A stretch of DNA of 64,000 nucleotides from assembly GCF_015140455.1 (NCBI RefSeq), contig NZ_AP024094.1, positions 2,666,001 to 2,730,000 on the forward strand, given 5' to 3'. The notes beneath the pieces are model-generated. The model was not told the origin of the DNA. It did no database searches and saw only the letters and a program-made list of their open reading frames with translations. The position numbers and the translations under genes are program-made. This DNA comes from Jeongeupia sp. HS-3. GTDB lineage: Bacteria > Pseudomonadota > Gammaproteobacteria > Burkholderiales > Chitinibacteraceae. Below, piece by piece: positions 57,642 through 64,000 of this stretch. How positions within the stretch are numbered: position 1 is the stretch's first letter; every line of letters begins with the position of its first letter.

Positions 57642-58307
57642 ATGCAACCATTTGACCCCCTCGCCGTGGAGAACATAGGCGTCACGCTCGCCGTCGAACT
57701 GTTGGAGCAACCTCTCCAAGAGCTGCCGCCCCCTGAGTCATTTGCAGGTGCCGGAGTGTATGCCCTCTACTATGTTGGTCGTCACCCAGCGTACGCCGGT
57801 CTCGTCGACTTGGACGCCGGCACGGGGGGGAGCAAGTATCCCGTCTACATTGGGAAAGCTGTTCGCGAGAACGCGAAGCAGGGGTTCAACCCAAGACCCA
57901 CAGCCAAGGCCAAAATTTGGGATCGGCTCTGCCAGCACGCAGAATCGATCCGTGCTGTCGAGGAGAAAGGGACTGATCCAGATTTCTGGCTAAAGGATTT
58001 CCGTTGTCGTTACCTCGTAATCAACGACGCGTACATCGGACTGGCCGAGTCTGTGCTCATCGCCACCTTCCGTCCCGCATGGAACGGCATGGGCTTCGGC
58101 AGTAAGGTGGTGGGTGGGGAGCGAATGACTGGTCGCCCCTCACTATGGGATTCGCTCCACCCAGGACGTGGCGGTCGGCCCGCTGGCACTGCCCAGCGTA
58201 AGGCCGAGGCTGAAGCGCAGATCGCGACAAGTATCCAGAAGCTCAGTGAGGCGCCTCAAGATGAGCGTTCGGCCCGGATGATGGAACGAATCAAGCGGTT
58301 CCTATGA
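57642..58307 (+). CDS. Eco29kI-type GIY-YIG restriction endonuclease
   Basis: A 221-residue type II endonuclease. The GIY-YIG halves are GVYALYYVG (38-46) and YPVYIGKA (66-73). Catalytic residues fit the Eco29kI pattern: Tyr69, Arg95 and His99 in WDRLCQHAE, Glu136 in LAESVL, Asn148 in PAWNG. Eco29kI cuts CCGCGG; specificity here is not proved. It overlaps the tail of the convergent methyltransferase gene by 17 bases. The upstream region has no clear ribosome-binding site and codon use is less GC-rich than in nearby genes, consistent with transfer. Confidence 0.88.
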   Translation: MQPFDPLAVENIGVTLAVELLEQPLQELPPPESFAGAGVYALYYVGRHPAYAGLVDLDAGTGGSKYPVYIGKAVRENAKQGFNPRPTAKAKIWDRLCQHAESIRAVEEKGTDPDFWLKDFRCRYLVINDAYIGLAESVLIATFRPAWNGMGFGSKVVGGERMTGRPSLWDSLHPGRGGRPAGTAQRKAEAEAQIATSIQKLSEAPQDERSARMMERIKRFL

Positions 58308-59457
58308 GGCTGTCGCGCACTTTCTGCACAACGACTTGAGCTAGCTTCGTGGGGACGGCATTCCCAAGTTGGCGCATGGTTTCACTCCACGAGCCGTGGA
58401 AGACCATCTCGTCGGGGAAGGTCTGTAGCCGAGCAGACTCGCGGATGGTGAAGTAGCGCACGGAGCCGTCGGGCCGCCGGAGCATGTTCTCGCCGCCAGG
58501 GACGCCGTGAACGCCCGCCTTCAGTGTCTTGGCGGGTTCGTCCAGTGGGCTGCCCGTATGTCCGGCGTAGCTGCGAGCGCCGGGCTGGAACCGATGATCA
58601 GGGAATCTCGCGGCAGCGAGCAGTGGGTATTGCTCTGGGTCGGGCAGGTCCGCAATCGCGTCACGCACGGTAAGCCAAGGAAGCCCGGCCGGCTGTTCGT
58701 GCAGCTTCATGGCGCGGGCCTTTCCTACGAGATCCTTCGGCCGGTTGCGCTTTGCCACTTTATGTCGGTCCCAATACTCGTCGGTCTGCCACTGTGACCA
58801 AAGCAACGCGTCCCGCGAGTGGGTGTGCTCGGGGAAATGCCACTCCACGCCAGTGTCCGAGCGAAAGCCGACGATGAGCACCCGCTCGCGCTTCTGCGGC
58901 ACGCCATAATTCGCGGCATTCAGCACGCGCATGACGACGTTGTACTGGAGGCCTTTGAACTTGCCCTTGGTCTCGTAGTCCTCCAGGCGCATAAGGTGCT
59001 CGTGCCAAGTTTCGCGTGGCTTCGCGGTGACGTCGGGGTGTCGTAGCTGGAGCCGGATGTATTCCAAGTAGTTCGCGAAGGTCGCGCGGGTGAGGCCCTT
59101 CACGTTCTCAAAGACGAAGGCGCGTGGCCGGAGTTCCCGCACGGCGCGGATAGCTTGCGGAAACATATCGCGTTCGTCGAGGTAGGCCCTGTGCAGCCCG
59201 CCCATCGAGAACGGCTGGCATGGTGGACCACCCGTCACGATGTCGATGACACCATCAAGCTCGGTAAACTTGATCTGCCGGACGTCACCCTGGATGAGAG
59301 GCCAACTTGCGAATGGTTGGAGCCCTGCTTTCTGGTTCTGGCGGATGGTGTCACACGCCCACTGATCCCAATCAACCACCAGCTGAGGCTTGAAGCCTGC
59401 TTGGCTGACCGCCATGCCCAATCCGCCAGCGCCAACAAAGAGTTCGACGGCATTCAT
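58291..59457 (-). CDS. DNA (cytosine-5) methyltransferase
   Basis: A 388-residue C5-methyltransferase. Motif I is ELFVGAGGLGMAVSQAG, motif IV is GGPPCQPFSMGG (catalytic Cys80), motif VI is FENVKGL (117-119), motif VIII is QKRERVLIVGF, and motif X is MRQLGNAVP. The stretch between VIII and X is the target-recognition domain. It should protect the host from the convergent GIY-YIG endonuclease. It starts four bases before the vsr stop (overlap), so vsr and this gene form a minus-strand operon. Codon use differs from housekeeping neighbours. Confidence 0.92.
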   Translation of the reverse strand: MNAVELFVGAGGLGMAVSQAGFKPQLVVDWDQWACDTIRQNQKAGLQPFASWPLIQGDVRQIKFTELDGVIDIVTGGPPCQPFSMGGLHRAYLDERDMFPQAIRAVRELRPRAFVFENVKGLTRATFANYLEYIRLQLRHPDVTAKPRETWHEHLMRLEDYETKGKFKGLQYNVVMRVLNAANYGVPQKRERVLIVGFRSDTGVEWHFPEHTHSRDALLWSQWQTDEYWDRHKVAKRNRPKDLVGKARAMKLHEQPAGLPWLTVRDAIADLPDPEQYPLLAAARFPDHRFQPGARSYAGHTGSPLDEPAKTLKAGVHGVPGGENMLRRPDGSVRYFTIRESARLQTFPDEMVFHGSWSETMRQLGNAVPTKLAQVVVQKVRDSLIGTA

Positions 59458-59867
59458 GAATCTAAAAACTCTCTAATCCTACGTTTAAGGGCCTCGGTGT
59501 CTCGCACTTGGCACTCCCAAATAGTCATGGTTGCCCAGCCCTGATCGGCTAGGCGTTGTTGCACTCGATCATCCCGCGCCTTGTTCTCGCTCAGCTTCGG
59601 GAGCCAGAAATCGAGGCGGGACTTCGGTAGCCTTGCGAGGCGGCACGTAGGATCATCATGCCGGTGCCAGAAGCACCCATGGATGAAGATGACCTTATGT
59701 CGGCTCGTGAAGACCAAGTCGGGCTTCCCGGGAAGGCCCTTCCGGTGTAGGCGGTAGCGGTAGCCCATCCCGTGGACGAGCCGACGCACGACCATCTCTA
59801 GTCGTGTGTCCGTTGAGCGGACCCTACCCATGCGCTCACTACGCTCCGCTGGAGTCAGAGTGTCCAT
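59454..59867 (-). CDS. vsr: Very short patch repair endonuclease (Vsr)
   Basis: A 137-residue protein aligned with Vsr: the start MDTLTPAERSERMGRVRSTD, the catalytic Asp50 in PGKPDLVF, and the zinc/active segment FIHGCFWHRHDD. Vsr nicks T:G mismatches formed when 5-methylcytosine deaminates, so it guards the sites of the partner methyltransferase. An earlier in-frame ATG (59927) would add 20 residues; the shorter form puts the catalytic Asp at the usual place. Its stop overlaps the methyltransferase start. Confidence 0.9.
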   Translation of the reverse strand: MDTLTPAERSERMGRVRSTDTRLEMVVRRLVHGMGYRYRLHRKGLPGKPDLVFTSRHKVIFIHGCFWHRHDDPTCRLARLPKSRLDFWLPKLSENKARDDRVQQRLADQGWATMTIWECQVRDTEALKRRIREFLDS

Positions 59868-60013
59868 CCCCGATGCCTTGGCCGTTCTCGATTCGAGCGA
59901 TGCTCCGAGCACATTGCTCGTAGCCATTTTAAAAGCCCCACCATAGCGCAAGGCGCCCACTCGTCAGCCGCTCCAATGCAAAAATGGCAGCCTATGTGAG
60001 CGGCCCTTTTAAG

Positions 60014-60088
60014 TGATGCCGAAGAGAGGAATCGAACCCCGACCTTCTCATTACGAATGAGCTGCTCTACCGACTGACCTACTTCGGC
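60014..60088 (-). tRNA. thrW: tRNA-Thr(CGT)
   Basis: On the minus strand a full cloverleaf is seen: acceptor GCCGAAG with CTTCGGC, D-arm GGTCAGTCGGTAGAGC, anticodon loop TTCGTAA (anticodon CGT, threonine) and T-loop TTCGATT. The 3' end reads TCA rather than CCA, so CCA must be added after transcription. The T stem has one weaker pair. The 3' end points at the vsr-methyltransferase islet. Confidence 0.95.
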
Positions 60089-60105
60089 TAAACCTGTCTG
60101 AAGGG

Positions 60106-60133
60106 TGTTTACGCCTCATTGCATATCAGTCAA
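60106..60133 (-). promoter_or_regulatory. Possible promoter of tRNA-Thr
   Basis: On the minus strand TTGACT (60128-60133) is followed after 16 bases by TAAACA (60106-60111); transcription would start about 10 bases before the tRNA. The -35 is good and the -10 weak. Confidence 0.45.
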
Positions 60134-60252
60134 TTATTGAGAAAAATCATTACAAATCAATTCATTACGCGTATTCAGCCAGGCGATATGTCTTACGATT
60201 ACAAATTAGTAGTCGTTAGTACGAATTAGGTTGGTTTGAATGCGCCAATAAC

Positions 60253-60282
60253 AAGAAAGCCTCCCGCGCGAGGAGGCTTCCG
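60253..60282 (-). terminator. Terminator after gyrB
   Basis: AAGCCTCC pairs with GGAGGCTT around a CG-rich loop (60257-60279). On the minus strand it is followed by TCTTGTTATT. It lies about 45 bases after the gyrB stop. Confidence 0.7.
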
Positions 60283-60324
60283 AAAAACTCCCAAAAATCT
60301 AGATTTCAATGAGGCCCTACAAAA

Positions 60325-62796
<2,472 letters not shown>

Positions 62797-62808
62797 TCAT
62801 GCTGCGCG

Positions 62809-63915
62809 TTAAATCCGCATCGGCATGACGATGTACTTGAAGTGCTCGTTGTCCGGAATCGTCACCAGTACCGACGAATTCACGTCACCGAAGCTGAAGT
62901 GCAGCGCGTCGGCCGACAGATTGGTCAGCACGTCCAGCAGGTACTGGATGTTGAAACCGATATCCAGCGGCGCGCCCTGATAGGCGACCTCGACTTCTTC
63001 CTGCGCTTCTTCCTGTTCGTTGTTGTTGCAGAGGATCTTCAACAGACCCTCGGTCAACACCAGACGCACGCCGCGGAACTTCTCGTTCGACAGAATCGCC
63101 GCGCGTTGCAAGGAGGACAGCAGGGACGCACGGTCGATCGTCAGCAGCTTGTCGTTGTTCTGCGGAATCACCCGGTTGTAATCGGGGAACTTGCCGTCGA
63201 CCACCTTCGAGTGGATGACGATATTGCCGAAGCTGAACTTGACCTGGTTGCCGGCGATGTCGATGGCGACTTCGTCGTCGACGTCGGCCAGCAGCTTGTA
63301 CAGTTCAAGGATGGTCTTGCGCGGCAGGATTACTTCGTTCTTGTCGAAGCTGGCGCTCAATTCGGTCGAGGCAAAGCCCAGGCGATGGCCGTCGGTGGCG
63401 ACCAGCTTCAGGTGGCTGCCTTCGGTAACCACGAACAGGCCGTTCAGGTAGTAACGGATGTCCTGATGCGCCATCGCATATTGAACACGGCCAAGCAGCG
63501 CCTTGAGCTGACCCTGCGGCATGCGCAAAGTTGCCTTGAGATTGGTATCCACCGCCAGCGTCGGGAAATCGGCGGCGGGCAGCGTTTGCAGCTGAAAGCG
63601 GCTCTTGCCGGCCTTCAGCGTCAGGCGACCGTCGGCCTCTTCAAGGCTGATCACGGTTTTATCCGGGATCGCGCGCAGGATGTCGGAGAACTTTTTGGCC
63701 GAAACGGTGATCGCAAAATCGTCGCCCGAAAAGCCTTCGCTCTGACGACTTTCGATCTGGATTTCCAGGTCGGTGCCGGTGAACGACAGCGCATCACCGG
63801 CCTTGCGGATCAGCACATTCGACAGAATCGGCAGCGTGTGACGGCGCTCAACGATCCCGGTGACCGTAGCCAGCGGTTTGAGCAGCGCATCGCGTTCAGC
63901 TTGCAACAGTTGCAT
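62809..63915 (-). CDS. dnaN: DNA polymerase III sliding clamp (beta)
   Basis: A 368-residue beta clamp of standard length with three clamp domains. The N-terminus is MQLLQAERDALLKPLATVTGIVERR and the end is the typical IVMPMRI. The clamp-binding pocket segment is ATDGHRLGF near residue 175. It holds DNA polymerase III on DNA. In related genomes dnaA lies upstream (right of the window); it is not seen here. Confidence 0.97.
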   Translation of the reverse strand: MQLLQAERDALLKPLATVTGIVERRHTLPILSNVLIRKAGDALSFTGTDLEIQIESRQSEGFSGDDFAITVSAKKFSDILRAIPDKTVISLEEADGRLTLKAGKSRFQLQTLPAADFPTLAVDTNLKATLRMPQGQLKALLGRVQYAMAHQDIRYYLNGLFVVTEGSHLKLVATDGHRLGFASTELSASFDKNEVILPRKTILELYKLLADVDDEVAIDIAGNQVKFSFGNIVIHSKVVDGKFPDYNRVIPQNNDKLLTIDRASLLSSLQRAAILSNEKFRGVRLVLTEGLLKILCNNNEQEEAQEEVEVAYQGAPLDIGFNIQYLLDVLTNLSADALHFSFGDVNSSVLVTIPDNEHFKYIVMPMRI

Positions 63916-64000
63916 GACATCCCATCCGCGAGAAAATTGTTAGAAGTGGAACCGCCGAATTTTACCTTAAATCAGCGCCCGCCGATGCCCGGCCGTATTG

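Overview
The window is a gene-dense, GC-rich stretch of a Gram-negative bacterial chromosome. Gene content and order (thrB/DUF2782/LOG/polA, hemCDXY, ppk-sixA, mnmG-rsmG-parA-parB, a complete atp operon followed by glmU, dnaN-gyrB) suggest a betaproteobacterium, most likely of the Neisseriales (Chromobacteriaceae or Chitinibacteraceae type). That placement is inferred from gene content and order only; there is no rRNA in the window. The dnaN-gyrB and mnmG-parAB-atp blocks show that it lies close to the replication origin. dnaA and oriC are probably just beyond the right edge.

Layout. 1-9300: the end of a phosphoketolase gene, an IMPase-family phosphatase, then on the minus strand a FAD-linked oxidase, thrB, a DUF2782 protein and a LOG-family nucleosidase, divergent from polA; then a lipoprotein, a VOC protein and a DUF1127 mini-protein. 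9400-13900: an Lrp-family regulator and the haem operon hemC-hemD-hemX-hemY. 14200-21300: sixA and ppk, the YggX iron-trafficking protein, an OmpA-type lipoprotein, a fructokinase, ychF and a YihY/BrkB membrane protein. 21300-34170: a minus-strand housekeeping block, transcribed in the order mnmG, rsmG, parA, parB, then atpI-B-E-F-H-A-G-D-C, then glmU. 34200-43940: an exopolysaccharide locus with bcsA, bcsB and bcsZ, a SPOR/TPR periplasmic protein and two outer-membrane barrel proteins. No canonical bcsC is present. 43980-57500: mixed housekeeping genes (polyphosphate/ROK glucokinase, DUF4124, pyrE, exonuclease III, AmpG-like permease, RhlE-like helicase, aminotransferase, CopD-like protein, AraC regulator, PEBP protein, OsmC-YcaO fusion, SlyD). 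57640-59870: a restriction-modification-repair islet (Eco29kI-type GIY-YIG endonuclease, C5 methyltransferase, Vsr) lying against the 3' end of tRNA-Thr(CGT). 60300-63915: gyrB and dnaN.

How the parts fit. The bcs-like locus is the most distinctive system. BcsA and BcsB keep the hallmarks of a c-di-GMP-activated cellulose synthase and BcsZ is an intact GH8 hydrolase. The usual single BcsC exporter (TPR scaffold plus outer-membrane barrel) appears to be replaced by separate genes. Other themes are polyphosphate metabolism (ppk with sixA, and a likely polyphosphate glucokinase elsewhere in the window), an atp promoter with a clear sigma70 core and an upstream pair of palindromes, and an intrinsic terminator in the short dnaN-gyrB gap. 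I saw no CRISPR array, insertion sequence or prophage.
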